From: Ursus arctos
Lineage: Eukaryota; Chordata; Mammalia; Carnivora; Ursidae
Assembly (NCBI RefSeq): GCF_023065955.2
Contig: NW_026623100.1
Coordinates: forward strand, 14,113,001-14,177,000
Reading direction: 5' to 3'
DNA length: 64,000 nt
This document shows positions 14,755 through 26,300 of the stretch, in pieces. The position numbers and the translations under genes are program-made. Each line of letters opens with the position of its first letter. Positions within the stretch are counted from its first letter, which is position 1. The notes under the pieces are model-generated. The model saw only the letters and a list, made by a program, of their open reading frames with translations, had not been told where the DNA came from and searched no databases.

Positions 14755-16130
14755 TGGTCAGACTATGGCCCTGGCGTCCCGCCCCCCCGCCCCCCAGGGC
14801 CCTCCTCACTGCTTACACCAGGCTGGGTTCTGGGGCGTCGCCGACCGGGGGAAGGGGGAGGTGCTGAGTGGTGGGGGCAGCCGGCGTCCGCGATCTCAGA
14901 GCCCTCTGTTCCCGCAGCACACTCGCTGGGACCTGGCCTCCCGCTCGCGCCTTGGCGGCGGCGCGTTTCGTTGCAAGCGGGCAAGCGGCTCAGGGCGGGT
15001 GTGCGTTGAGGCTCCGGGCGCCTCCCTGCCGCCGGGCCCTTGGCCCCCTCAGGTTGCAAGGCCACCCGGCGGACCAGAGGACCAGAGGGGTATTTGCAAA
15101 ACCCCGCACCCCACGGTTTTCTGTGTTGCCGAACGTTTGGGGGCAGTCAAGGCGCAGGCATCCCGCTCACAGAAATCTCCATTTCAGAAAGTGATCCCCA
15201 CGGCACCCCAACCGCGGGCAAGGTTTCGGGCACTGTGCTCCGGCGGCAGTCCTCCGGAAACGGCGCGACTCGGGGCGTCGCCGGCGCCACAGGTGCCTGG
15301 CACGGTCACAAGCCCCCAAGGGCCGGAGTAGCAGGGTCCCTCTTCAGGCCTTTTGCTCTGGACCCACGGGGCGGCCTAGAAGGGCCTCCCGAGACAACGG
15401 TTTGGAGGCCGCGGGCTCACAGAGGTTCTCGCTCAAACGAAAAGAGCGAGAACTAGGTCTCAGGGCCCGTTTGCACGCCGGCAAACCGGTGACTCGGCCC
15501 GAGAAGGCGTCGGGACCGGGCGAGACCGAGCGGGACCTGAGGCGGGTACCCGGGCCCGGGGCGCTGCCCGCCCTCCGACGACGCCCAGCCTGGCTCGCGC
15601 TGCCTACTGTCCTCGCCGGCGGTCACGGCTCAGGGCTGGAGTCCCTACCTGCCCGCGCCACGGTCTCCCCCCGACCCCGGCCTGGCAGGGGACGCCGGGC
15701 CCCTTCGCCTGGGGAGAGGTTGGGGCGCCGGCACCGCGGGCCGGGCATCCGGGTGAGGCGGACAGGCCATCAGCTTTGCGTTCAGGAAGCCGCCTAAGTC
15801 CGCCGCCCGGTTTTGTTTCTGTTTTTTGTTTGTTTTGGTTTTTTTTCTCTCCTGTGGGCCACAGAGGGCCTTTGCGACCCTAAACCAGCCTTCCGCCGGG
15901 TCGGCCCGCGAGAGCCCCCAAGCGGCAGGTCCCAGAGTACCTGTCCTTGGGTGGGTGCGCGGTGCCCCCAGGCCTCTAGCGGAGGAGGGAGAGGGCGCCG
16001 GGAGGGCTCGATGGTGCCTCAGTACCCACCGGCCCCAGCACCAGCCGGACGTTTGCCCTGGGAGAGAGGCCACTAGAAGTGGGGCGCGTCAGGGAGGTGC
16101 GCCCCCTCGGAGGTGCGCTAGGTCGCCAGG
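14755..16130. promoter_or_regulatory. Second large CpG island, about 3.6-4.9 kb upstream of SIX2
   Basis: Very CpG-dense unique DNA, ended by C-runs near 16198-16216. Long open frames on both strands (up to about 200 residues) are low-complexity, Pro/Gly/Arg-rich and carry no domain. Candidates: orphan CpG island, Polycomb target, or promoter of an unannotated upstream non-coding RNA. No splice structure was identified. Confidence 0.55.
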
Positions 16131-16599
16131 GTCTGATCACATGATCCTTGGGGAACAGACACTGGCTTTTCACCCCCGTATCTCCACCACCTCTATCCCC
16201 CCCTTCTCCCCCCCCCATCTGGATCTGCCTTAGACACAGTGGGTGCCCAGGAAATGTTTGAATGGATGCCAGAATGACCAGTGGAATTTGACTGACAGCA
16301 GCAACTGCGAAGTACCAGGCCAATAGGAAAACGGCCCTTTTCCTCTCCTTTTCTCCCCTTCTTCTCTCCCAACTCTCCTCCTCTTTGTAGGGGAAGTCTC
16401 AGAGAGTTGTGCCGGCTTCCTCCCAGCAGAAGTACTGGGTACTGGAGTTTTCGCAGCGCTGGATAGAAACTGCAGACAGAACACGGCTGCTCTTAGCAAT
16501 TCTTTCCAACTGCCTGTAGCGTTACCAGGTTCCCGTGGGTTGAAGGAAAGAAAGTTTTCTAAGTAGAGCTAGTCTAATTTTTCTGGGGCTGCTGTCTTT

Positions 16600-17120
16600 A
16601 GTTGCATTTCCTTAGTTACTTTACAAAAATCCTCTGTAGGCAACGTGTAGATCAGGTTTCCTATAAGAAGTGACTTTTTTTCTTCTTCTTTCCATTACCT
16701 GTGAGAAATTCTATCCGGGAGTAGGGATTCCTGGCTTGGCACTTCTCTCTCCTGCAGTATCTATTTTTATTAGCATTAATTACAATGCATCAGTCCCACT
16801 CATCAGTGATACCCCCTCCCCCTGGCTGGTGACTGCTCTTGGCTCTCCTGATTTGGGTGGCACCTGGGCAAGAGGGCATTCTCCTCCAGCCATTGAAAGC
16901 AGCCACACAGGGCTTTCCACCAAGTTCTACATTTTATAAAGGGAACCTGGAAAAAGCCAGATTGTTCTTAACTTAGAAATTCAATACTTTATTTTGTTGT
17001 CTCTGTGAATTAAGGCTAAAATCCAGGGTCTGTTTCCTATAGAAGAATGTGTGCTAATTAATTTATGCACCGTGCTGTGAAAATGCTCTAATAAAGTGGG
17101 TAGAAACAAGATACAGCCCT
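16600..17120. promoter_or_regulatory. Candidate conserved enhancer with SIX motif
   Basis: Repeat-free, AT-rich sequence starting about 5.4 kb upstream of the SIX2 start site. It holds TCAGGTTTC (16652-16660), the SIX1/SIX2 binding core, ATTAGCATTAATTACAATGC near 16769 (POU/homeodomain sites), and GCTAATTAATTTATGCAC near 17053. This texture is typical of developmental enhancers; conservation was not tested. Confidence 0.35.
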
Positions 17121-17339
17121 GCTGGGGAGGGCACAGAGCTTAGGAAAAGCTGTGCGTGAGGCTGCTGAGGAGGGCCAGGTCAATGTCAGCCTCAAATAGA
17201 TGTCTTCTGGTAGCACTGTGGCATCGGGTTTGTGATGACAGGTGTGGTTGGCCCTCTGGCAATTACCGTCTTTGTTCCAATCATTCTAGTATAGTTGCAC
17301 TGTTAGTAAATGCTCACCACTGGGGAAAGTTGTTGTGGG

Positions 17340-17505
17340 TTGAGCAGAGAGCGCAGGCTTTGTCATCAGGTGGACCTGGGTCCTTGGTTCAGACCCACCA
17401 GTTCAGTAAATTACCCAATCTTGGAGCCTATTTTGCTCATTTGGAAAATGAGAATAATGACCCAGTGTTTGGCGCACAATAAACATTCAACAATATCTTG
17501 TTGAC
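17340..17505 (+). repeat. MIR SINE
   Basis: GCAGGCTTTGTCATCAG head, then the conserved core (CAGTAAATTACCCAATCTTGG, TTTGCTCATTTGGAAAATGA) and the GCACAATAAACATTCAA tail. Confidence 0.65.
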
Positions 17506-18275
17506 TTGAATACAGTTGCACTTGGGATTAGGGATAAAGTTTATGCAACTTCTGGTTCACAATAGGTGCTCGATAATTAAGGCTATTGTTATCAGGATGT
17601 GGTGGGAGAGTGTGTTTGCATAATTACATACAATTAATGTTATTTCAGAAAGCACCTGACTTAGTGTCAAAAGGCAGATTTAATTTCCAGATGACAAGTA
17701 TTATCAGACCTCAGTTGTATGGCCAGATGTGGGCTAGGCACTGCAGGAAATGCTCAGAGATGTGGCTGAAGGTTCTGGAGCAGTTGGAAATGCTGGGACT
17801 TGCGCACAAGAGACTACCTGGGAGTCAGTTTGCCGGTCTGGGGAGAATAAAAAGTTGGTGTAACAAACACCTTGCTCCCAGGGTTTGTGGGAGAGGAGAT
17901 GAACTAATGTGTATGGAAAGGCTGGGCCCCTGTTCGTAGATGAACGGGAGAGCTTCAGCTGCCATAATGTTTCGCATTAGCTTATAGTGTTTCCAGGATT
18001 TTGGTCTCATTAAGACAATTCTCAGAAATCAAAAGACATGGTGTGACGAAAGACAAGTGTGACATAGCATGTTCCTATGGGTTTGAGACCAAGGCTGCTT
18101 CTTCTGTTGTGTTTGCTCTCACAAAGCAGAATTCACACTGAGAGCTCCATAGGCAGGTGTGAAATGTGTGTTGTGACCTAGAGTAAATCCCCACCCCCCC
18201 AACTCACTCCTCATCAGTCCCCTGTGTCCCGAGATAGAGCCTGTTATGGATTAAAATTAAAAATAGCTTCCACTA
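17506..18275. other. Non-coding DNA, no gene seen
   Basis: Nothing beyond a possible trailing MIR/L2 tail at 17550-17590 (CACAATAGGTGCTCGATAAT). Confidence 0.35.
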
Positions 18276-18279
18276 ATAG

Positions 18280-18485
18280 AGTATTCTCTATGCACAGAGC
18301 GTACATGAATGTATGGTGGGTACCATAATCCTGTAAAATGGGTATTATCAGCATTTATGTAGGAGGAGACAGGCTCAGAACCTAAGCACCTTGACCATCT
18401 TACCATACAGATGGTAAAGAGCCTATGAAGTTTCAATCCTGATGCCAAAACCCATACTATAAACCATAAGGCTTACTGCCCTTAG
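18280..18485 (-). repeat. MIR SINE, minus orientation
   Basis: Reversed MIR features: CTGTAAAATGGGTATTATCA then GAGGAGACAGGCTCAGA, followed by a degenerate reversed head. Old and diverged. Confidence 0.5.
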
Positions 18486-18514
18486 TTCCTCTATAATATA
18501 GCAAACTAATAGGA

Positions 18515-18705
18515 TAATAATAATCAGAAGAATTTACTGAATGCCTATTATGTGCAGGCACTGTGATGTCTCACATAATCTCAAAACACCTCCCTGAGCT
18601 AGGCATAACTAATATCTCTCTGACACCGAGGCTCGGAGAAGTTAAGTACAAGTCCAGACACTGTGGAAGACCTGAGTTCTTCCATCCGGGTCCTTTGGCT
18701 CTGAC
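18515..18705 (-). repeat. MIR SINE, minus orientation
   Basis: TTTACTGAATGCCTATTATG (reversed tail) followed by CACCGAGGCTCGGAGAAGTT (reversed core). A second MIR in the same orientation next to the one at 18280. Confidence 0.6.
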
Positions 18706-19417
18706 CACTTCACTGGGGCAGCCTTCCACCAACCTCTTCCCCCTCCCCCGCCCCAAGCCTTTCCACTCTGACCTCGGGTTCCCTTGGGCACTTCCAGCTC
18801 CCAGGGGTTGAGAGTTCCTTGCGGGTGTCAGGAAGATGGCTCTAGGTTCCAGGAAAAGCCATCTCTGCCCTCCTGAGATTTCAGTCCCCAGGCCATGGGG
18901 TTTGTGGCCTTCAGGCTTCGTTAGGCCCTGCTGGGCAGAGCCCACTGTAACCAGAGCAGGCTGTGCAGTAGCCTCAGTCCCAAGGTGATAAAGTCTGGAC
19001 GGATTCATGGTCCCCTTATGCCTGGGGTGAACTTGGGGGACTCAGAGAATTGAAGTGCCTTAATCAAGGTATTTTGGGGTACAAACCACAGAAATCCACT
19101 TAGACTAAACAGGAGAAACAAAGTAATCAATTTATTGTAAGGATTTAGGGGTAACACATGGATTCAATGGCAGGGAACACCATTGTCCTTAACAGGGGTG
19201 GCACCAGAAACTGGACAGTAGTTAGAAGTCAAGGCTTTTCCTCCCTCCTGGTGGCAGACTGGTCTCCTCTGCTCTGCTCTGAGCGTCCTTGTTTTCTCTC
19301 TGAAGAGCAGCTTTCCTTGGTGCTGCTCCTTTTAATACTTCCCTAGTTTTTCATTGAACCCCTGGTTCAGCCACTCAGGAGGCCCTCTAAAATCTCTGCC
19401 CCTGTTCAGAATTCAGT

Positions 19418-19552
19418 GGAGAAAGGGAGGGAGGGGGAAGGGAGAGGGGAGAGAGAGAGAGAGAGGAAGAAGGAGGGAAGGAGGGGGAGGGGGAAGAGGG
19501 AGAGAGGGAGAAGGAGGGAGAGAAGGAAAAAAGGGAGGGGGAAGAGGGAATC
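19418..19552 (+). repeat. GA-rich low-complexity tract
   Basis: Nearly pure purine sequence (GGGAGAGAGAGA, GGAGGGAAGG units). The open frames here are only Gly/Glu/Arg repeats and are not genes. A (GGGT)n run follows at about 19601-19619. Confidence 0.85.
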
Positions 19553-19849
19553 TTATAGGCTTCTCTTAGGTCGGGTGATTCCCACTGCAATCAGTGATGT
19601 TGGGTGGGTGGGTGGGAGGGACTCCATGGCCCACTGCCCAGTCTGCAGGGAATGTGAGCCCAGACATGGCAGAGTGAGGTGATGGGTGGGCTACTGTTTC
19701 AGTCTGCTATAGAATATAGAAGTCTAATGCCTGGGATGTAAGAGGCATTAAACAAATATTCGTTCCTTTGCTTGCCCTTTCTCCCCACTTCCCAGTGTGC
19801 TGCTTTTTCCAGTTCTTCTATCAAGAATCATCCAGAGCCACCAATTTAG

Positions 19850-20045
19850 AGCACAGATATGATTGTGCCACTCTGTTTAAATTCCTCTAATGGCAGCTAT
19901 TAACCTCAAGATGAAAGTTAGACTCCTGAGCATGATTTCTGAGGCCCTTTGTCATTGGACTTTGTGCACGTATCCAGCTCATCTCTCCACGCTGCCTACT
20001 TCTTACTCAAGGCTTCAGCATCCTGAGTGATTCCATGGACTCTTC
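19850..20045 (+). repeat. L2 LINE fragment
   Basis: L2 3' region character: a run like CTGTTTAAATTCCTCTAATG and CCTTTGTCATTGGACTTTG, then ATCTCTCCACGCTGCCTAC. Confidence 0.45.
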
Positions 20046-20084
20046 CACTCCTGTATACATATCCATCACCACCCACTTATTCCT

Positions 20085-20410
20085 TTATGGGAGAAGCCTA
20101 AGACCCTGCCTCATTGACCCTGGGCTTGGCCACATGACAAGCTTGACTAATGAAATGTGAGTGGACGAACCCAGAAGCTTTTAGAGACATTGCAAATTGC
20201 CACCAGGACTCTCTCTTCTTTTGCCCTCATCCCCCAGACAGGTGCTGCTCCAGCTTGTGTTACAGGATGAAAAAGAAGGTGGAGCAGAGCCCCCGCTTAA
20301 TGCAGAGCCACAGGTGGCCTGCAGCCTACATTTACCACGAGTGAGAAATACTGTGCATGGCTGGAAACCTCTGAGATTTGGGGGTTGTCATTGCAGCAGA
20401 GTTAAGGGAT
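20085..20410 (+). mobile_element. Ancient LTR fragment (MaLR/ERVL-type, solo)
   Basis: Contains GGCTTGGCCACATGACAAGC, AATGAAATGTGAGTGGA, a GGAGCAGAGCCCC segment and, near the end, GAGATTTGGGGGTTGTCATT with a following GCAGCAGAGTTAA. No internal retroviral coding region is present. Family name uncertain. Confidence 0.45.
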
Positions 20411-20750
20411 AGGTTTCCTTCCCTCAAATCTCTGTATTCGCTATTCCCTCTCCTTGGAAACCTCTCCCTCATTCCCAAACCCCTTATTTTTCAGGACTCA
20501 GATTAGGTGTTACTTCCTCTGGAAAACCTTCCTCCCCCAGGTGGACTCTGTAGCCCTGCACCAGTCCCCATGTCACCTTCCTATTCTCATCCCCTGCATT
20601 ACACCATTTTATGGTACAATAACCCTTGACTTTGTACCTAGCTTCACTATCAGACTGTGAGCTCCTTGAAGGCAGGGACTGGATCCTTTGGTTCAGCTAA
20701 CACACGGTAAGTTCTCAAAAACTGTTTTTGAAAAGGGATGAAGTTAGTAA
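20411..20750 (+). repeat. L2 LINE 3' end
   Basis: GGAAAACCTTCCTCCCCCAG, then GACTGTGAGCTCCTTGAAGG and GGCAGGGACTGGATCC, the classic L2 3' region, trailing to TAAGTTCTCAAAAA. Confidence 0.75.
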
Positions 20751-20765
20751 TCCACCTTTGTGTGG

Positions 20766-20853
20766 CAGGTATGGTTTTCTAAAGATGGCTACCACAGTAT
20801 CTCCAACCCATATACTCTTCTTTTAATGTGTCTTTGATATTCTTCTTGTTGAG

Positions 20854-20898
<45 letters not shown>

Positions 20899-21382
20899 GG
20901 AGGTGGTAGTCTATGTTTCTTGCCCTTAAATCCGGGCAGGCTTGTCACAGTGGTGGAAGTGACACAATATGACTTCTGAGGCCAGGTCAGGAAAGGCAAT
21001 ACAGCTTTTGCCTAGTTCTGTTGGGACACTAGCTCTTGGAACCAGCCATCAAGCTGTAAGGAAGCCCTGTGGAAAGGCCCCTGTGGAAAAGAACTGAGCC
21101 CTACCGCCCTTCCCCCCCCCTCCCCCCGCCCTGCCCCAGATCTGGTTAAGCTCCAAGCAGCAACCAGCACTCATTTGCCAGCATGTCAGTGCGCCATCTT
21201 GAAAGTGGATCTTCCAGCTCTCATCAAATTGTCCCAGCTGATACACAAAAAACAAAGATGAGCCATCCCTGCCAAGCCCTGTCCCTGTTGCAGATTCATG
21301 AGTAAAATAAATGATTGCTGCTGTTTTAAGCCACTAAGTTTTGGAGTGATTGTTACACAGCAATTGATAATGAGAACATATG
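20766..21382 (+). mobile_element. MLT1-type MaLR LTR
   Basis: Starts TCTAAAGATGGCTACCACAG, continues through a CATGCTGTGAGGAAGCC-like segment (TCAAGCTGTAAGGAAGCC) and GCGCCATCTTGAAAGTGGAT, and ends TTAAGCCACTAAGTTTTGGA. The TG microsatellite at 20855 has grown inside it. Solo LTR, no viral coding sequence. Confidence 0.75.
20855..20896 (+). repeat. (TG)n microsatellite
   Basis: About 20 near-uninterrupted TG units inside an MLT1-type LTR. Confidence 0.95.
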
Positions 21383-21384
21383 GC

Positions 21385-22308
21385 TTTCCTCTTAGCAATC
21401 CAATTTTCTCTGGGATCTGAATACCTGTCCTAAACCCCAGCCTCCCTGCCTTGGCCCTTAATACCAGCCCTCTCACCTTAGGGGCCAGACACTGTGCCCA
21501 CATCCCCAGCCACTAACTGGGGTAACTCTTATAGACTTTAGCCTGTGGAACTCTGAGCTGCCCTCTATCTGGCTTTGGATAGTACTTTCCCCAATTCCTG
21601 CCCCCTCCCTAGATTAGAGCTCCTGGGCACACATGCTAGGGGGAATCCATCCTAAGTGCCCCCGTCCCCACTGGACACCAGATATGGCCTACATGCTGTC
21701 CATCATGGGCCAGTACCCAGCTGGGGCAATTCCCCACCCTTAAGAGAGCTCCATTCTTTTCCCTGGTCCATGCCACCATGGCCCAAGCCTTCCTTGGGAC
21801 TGCCAAAATTAGGACACTATTTCGTGTTCTTCTTCTGCAAATGGATTCATATCAACAGCTGCCTCATGAGGTTAGTGTGAAGACTGACTCTAACTGTATG
21901 CATGAACCATTTGGTAAACTTTCAGTATTGTCATAAGTTTGTTCAGCCAGAATTAATGTTGCCTAGGAAGAGCTTGCAAAATAGACAGAAGAGCTGCAGC
22001 TAGAAACATATCTTTCTGAGTCATCCTCTCCACTTCGGCCACACCCCTCCCCTTTTAATGTCTAGTCTATCATGTCTAGCATCCTGAAGACCCTTCATGC
22101 TGTCCCAGCAGGTGGGTGGAAATAGATGCTGGATCCCCCATTAGAGCTGATGTGATCTGGGTTTTTGACAGTGCTCTTCTAAACTTCTTACTGCATAGGA
22201 CTCACTGTTTTAGAGTCCGTAAGCTGAGTTTGCTCCACGTATAGCCCATGTTGGCCAAAGTCAACATCTGGGAGTGTTCACAAACTCAAAGGTCATGGGT
22301 GTTGCCCA
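21385..22308. other. Non-coding DNA, no gene seen
   Basis: Unique sequence; no repeat or motif recognised with confidence. Confidence 0.35.

Positions 22309-22309
<1 letters not shown>

Positions 22310-22351
<42 letters not shown>
22310..22351 (+). repeat. (CA)n microsatellite
   Basis: About 20 CA units without interruption. Confidence 0.95.
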
Positions 22352-22352
<1 letters not shown>

Positions 22353-23640
22353 GGACATATGTGCACATTCATGAAGATCCGTAGGGGCAAGAAATCACAT
22401 ACTGTTGAGTGCATATTCCCAGCCGTGCTGGGCACAGTCCTCCATCATTGACCCCAGAAGTTCAGGTCCTCTCCGAGTGGGTCTGTGATGGGCTATGAAC
22501 CCAACTGATCATCTCCACCCATGGTTGTGAGAGTAAAGCCTCCTTTTCCCCTATGCTTTCAGCATCTGATTAATATTTTTAGGGACCTATGAGAGCTCTT
22601 GATTCTCAATAGATTGTACTACTAGCAAGCATATTCCTCCTCAAAGGACATGCACTGTAACTTTCTGCGTAAGACATACAATATAAATAGATAATTTTAA
22701 GCAATAAGTTAATATTAAAGGGTAAATAAAGATAGTTTAATGTGGGTACAAGGTGAGGTACGAGTGGGTGAGGGTTCCTTATCTTAAACTGAGGCTCTCA
22801 GAAGATGGGGAGAGCTGGAGCAGGGGCCAGGAGGAGGACAGACCCAGGGAAAAGGTACCATGAAGAGACTAGCACAGACGAAGGGCAGATTCAGACCATG
22901 AATTCCGTGAATGGTTCATAAAATGAGATTTGCTCATGGGGAAGGCTTAAATTAAGCCTACAAGATCATTAAATGATACATTTTATAATCTCAGCAAGAT
23001 TTTAATTTTGGGTCTTGTTTAAAGGGTATATGGAGCCCCCCCACAGAGAAACAAAACAAGAATGTATATGCACGTACATATAAATAAACGTGTGTATAGA
23101 CAAATACCTGTCCCCCCCCCACATGTGGATACACAAACGCATATGTACTTACGTTCGTAGGAAATAAGGAATACACACCTTCATACTCACATGAGAACAT
23201 AATTCCTGAAGTCACAGGGACCATTTCACCCTCAATGGGTTGGTGAATATACATTTGGGTCATCCCCAAACCAGTTTTCTCTGAGACTTTAGTCATAAGT
23301 GGGGGCTTGGGGGAAGGAGGCTTAGCTGGTAAGGGGTAGAAGCTGAAATTGGAAAGCGTAAATACATTCAGTGACTGAGCTCTTCCCCTTTCTGAATAGC
23401 AGGCAATCTTCATTGGAAAAATTTGTATGCTCAACGTGCTACAGACTTGGTGACTACTTGGGGCAGGGCTGGGATTGGGGCCTTTCTTAAGGACTCTGGA
23501 GTTTCTACTAGATTTTTTTTCTAGCTCATATTTAGTCTGAGACATTTCTGGAAGGTCAGATGTCACCCATATCAATACTGGCAATGCCTACCAGCAATTC
23601 AATCTCATCCCATTCCCATCAATGAAACAAATATCCTTAT
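22352..23640. other. Non-coding DNA, no gene seen
   Basis: Contains an AT-rich patch (22670-22740) and a decayed alternating purine-pyrimidine stretch (23055-23155, many TGTGTAT/CACGTA steps). A 197-residue minus-strand frame crosses this stretch but has no domain, and it reads through the simple sequence. Confidence 0.4.
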
Positions 23641-23649
23641 TTTCCTAAA

Positions 23650-23950
23650 GTATCAGTCTAAGGAGTACTTGAAGTGCTTCTACTCTGTGTCCGACTCTGT
23701 GCTAGGCTCTGGCACGGGGAGAAGACAGGAGGACACCGTTCTGTCTTCTAGAAGTTAATGGCGTAGCTGGGCAACAGAACGGAGCTGTGTGAGGCTGTGG
23801 AAAACGGCCAGGCGCAGAGGTGGAGAGGGAGGAAACACTGTGTGTCTGGGTGGGCAAGGAAGCCTTCTTTGAAAAGGTGGTCTCGATGTGGGGTTTGAAC
23901 AACAGGGAGAAATAAGATAGAGGGCAACACATCAGTGAGTTAGACTGAAG
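23650..23950 (-). repeat. L2 LINE 3' end, minus orientation
   Basis: Reversed L2: TCTGTGCTAGGCTCTGGCAC, CTGTCTTCTAGAAGTTAATG, then GCCTTCTTTGAAAAGGTGGT and a GGGTTTGAACAACAGG segment. Confidence 0.6.
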
Positions 23951-24649
23951 TCTGTCTGGCCCCATCAGGTGACAGCCAGGGATGGCAAATGCAGTCTCAT
24001 GGGTGAGAAAGGACTGGTGTTTGCACTGCAGTTGGAGAACCATACAAGATGGTGAAGCTATTCTGAACAGCAGTGGCTCCCTAACTTCGGGGGTCAGAGA
24101 TCCAATTGGAAATGCGGGGAAAGTCCTCTTCCCAAGAAGATGCCCATATACACTGCACACAAAAACAGCATTCTATCGCAGGAACTCACAGATACCACGC
24201 CCCCAGCCCTGAGCTCCTGCTGCATCTCTGGTGTGGGCAGCTGCAAGGGCTGCTGGGCACAGCCAAATGCTGGAGAGCTGGTGCTTCCTGGGAGTTTCTA
24301 GCACCCTTCTGGGTGTCCAGGACAGAGCCTTTGTCTCGCTTCACGGCCACTAGCCTGACAAGCACAAGTGGGTGGAAAACCTTTGTGCTCATCCACCCAA
24401 TCCCACAGCACCCGGGGTCTTCCTTGTCAAGGGCAGGTACCATTTTTAGCCTTTAGTTAATATGGTCAATTTCCTTAAACACCAAATATTTCCCTTTTCC
24501 TATAAGCTGTTCAAAATAACTGATTGAGTAATTTCTCCCTTGCAGCCCTTGCCCATCCTTGAACATGGAAATGGCCCAGCATGCCGCGGGTGCCCTGTCC
24601 AAGCAGGAGCTCAAAAACAGGTCTTTGTTCATTTATAAGTAATTGCTAT

Positions 24650-24885
24650 CTTTTATTGCATGTTGACTATGTGCTGACACTGACCAAGGGGCTTTAGAAT
24701 TAGCATTTCACTGATTTCCCTGACAACCCTCTAAAGTGGGTACTCTTATTAGGCTTATCTTACAGATGGTGACGTGGGTCCCTGGGGTGCATGGAGGTTA
24801 CATTACCGAAGTGGCAGAGCATGGAGTTGAACTGAGGTCTGCTGGCAACGTCTGAGCCTGTAACCACTATCCTATATGGCTTCTT
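24650..24885 (-). repeat. MIR SINE, minus orientation
   Basis: TTATTGCATGTTGACTATGTG (reversed tail), CTTATCTTACAGATGGTGAC (core), then GTGGCAGAGCATGGAGTTGA (reversed head). Confidence 0.65.
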
Positions 24886-25611
24886 TGAGCAGCGTGGCTG
24901 TTTAGTTAATGTTGGGTACACTGGCCATGACTGGGCACGAGCAAAGGGGAGGAAGGGGTCCTGACGCCAGCCCAGATGCCAGGCAGGCTAATGGGTGTCT
25001 GCGCGACAGAGTGCTGCTGCCAGGCCGGGGCCCTCTGCCCCCCTGCGGGCCGGTCCTGGGGAAAACCTGAGCCAGACTGTGAGGACAAGCCAGTGCAACC
25101 ACACCTGACTGGTGTTTTTTTTTCAGCCAGGGCGGGGGCAGGAGGGAAACTGCCCCGTTGAAATAATTGGCTCATTCTGGAATGGAGATTCATTTCCGAT
25201 TGCCCCCCCCCTCGCGTCTCCCAAGTTGGCTGGTGTGTCAGAGGGAGGATATTTTCCTAAGGATGAACTGTTCTTGAACGTTTCCTGCTGCCTTACGGGT
25301 CTCCCGTTAGCAGGCCTGGGACAACTCCCTCTGCTTCCAAAAATATATCAATGAAAATAAAGCCCCTCTATGAAAAGCCCCGAACTTTCAGGAATGAGCT
25401 GGACACGGGGGCAGTCGTAGTGTGCTATCCATGCCTCACTCATGCTGGGAGCTGAGAAGTATTTGATTCAATCCAGAGCACATTTCCGTCAGGGTCTGGA
25501 GGTGTACTGGGGACTAGGTCTGGGGTAGGAGGACGTCAGGCTTTTGCTCAAGATCCCACCATTAAGCAGTCAGTCTGTGACGATGCTGACTAAGGGGTCC
25601 AGTGGGCAGCG

Positions 25612-26300
25612 TTCACGTTAGCTGTGAACTTGGATGGGAAGAAATTGCATCTGCATCTTCACCAATCCCTCACTGAAATTTAGCTGCTTTTTCAAGAATG
25701 TGGGCTTCCACCATAGCCATGTTAGGCAATGCTGATGACTTGCCTACCCCAGAAACCACGGATATTTTCATACCACGTTATCGTTGGTGCAGACATCTTG
25801 CAGGACGTATGCTCATCACTACTTTGAAATTTCGGTACTTCTCAGACCTGCTGCTAGATCTTGCCATTTATTTATTTATTTTTAAATATTTTATTTATTT
25901 ATTTGTCAGAGAGAGAGAGGGAACACAAGCAGGAGGGAACGTCAGGCAGAGAGAAAAGAAGGCGGAGGGAGAAACATGTTTCCTGCTGAGCAGGGAGCCT
26001 GACAAGGGGGGCTCCATCCTAGGACCCTGAGATCATGACCTGAGCCGAATGCAGACGCTTAACTGACTGAGCCACCCAGGCGCCCCGAGATCGTGCCATT
26101 TAAAATGTTAATAAAGTAACACGTGTGTTACTCTATCACTTAATTACTTTTATAACTTTATTTCAACGTAATTTGTTTTCTTTGCAATCATGCTTTATTT
26201 TATGCATTAGAAAATATTATTCTGAGAAGGGGTGCATAGACAGATTCACCAGATGCCAAAGGCACAAAAACTGTCAAGGACCCCTGTGAAATCGATGTGT
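25612..26300 (+). mobile_element. Old hAT-like DNA transposon, split by a SINE
   Basis: A known-looking mammalian repeat running from AGCTGTGAACTTGGATGGGA to TTCTGAGAAGGGGTGCATAG and CAAGGACCCCTG. The CAN SINE at 25871 interrupts it. The family is recalled by texture only; I cannot name it with certainty. Confidence 0.4.
25871..26087 (-). mobile_element. Carnivore tRNA-Lys SINE, minus orientation
   Basis: T-rich tail with TTTATTTATT units, ends GAGCCACCCAGGCGCCCC. Target duplications AGATCTTGCCATTTA (25856-25870) and AGATCGTGCCATTTA (26088-26102) differ at one base. It is the first CAN SINE upstream of SIX2. Confidence 0.92.

Noticed and set aside
14720..15331. 203-residue frame in the upstream CpG island
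   Set aside because: No start context, domain or splice structure; typical of CpG islands.
22991..23584. 197-residue minus-strand frame
   Set aside because: Crosses decayed simple repeat; no recognisable domain.
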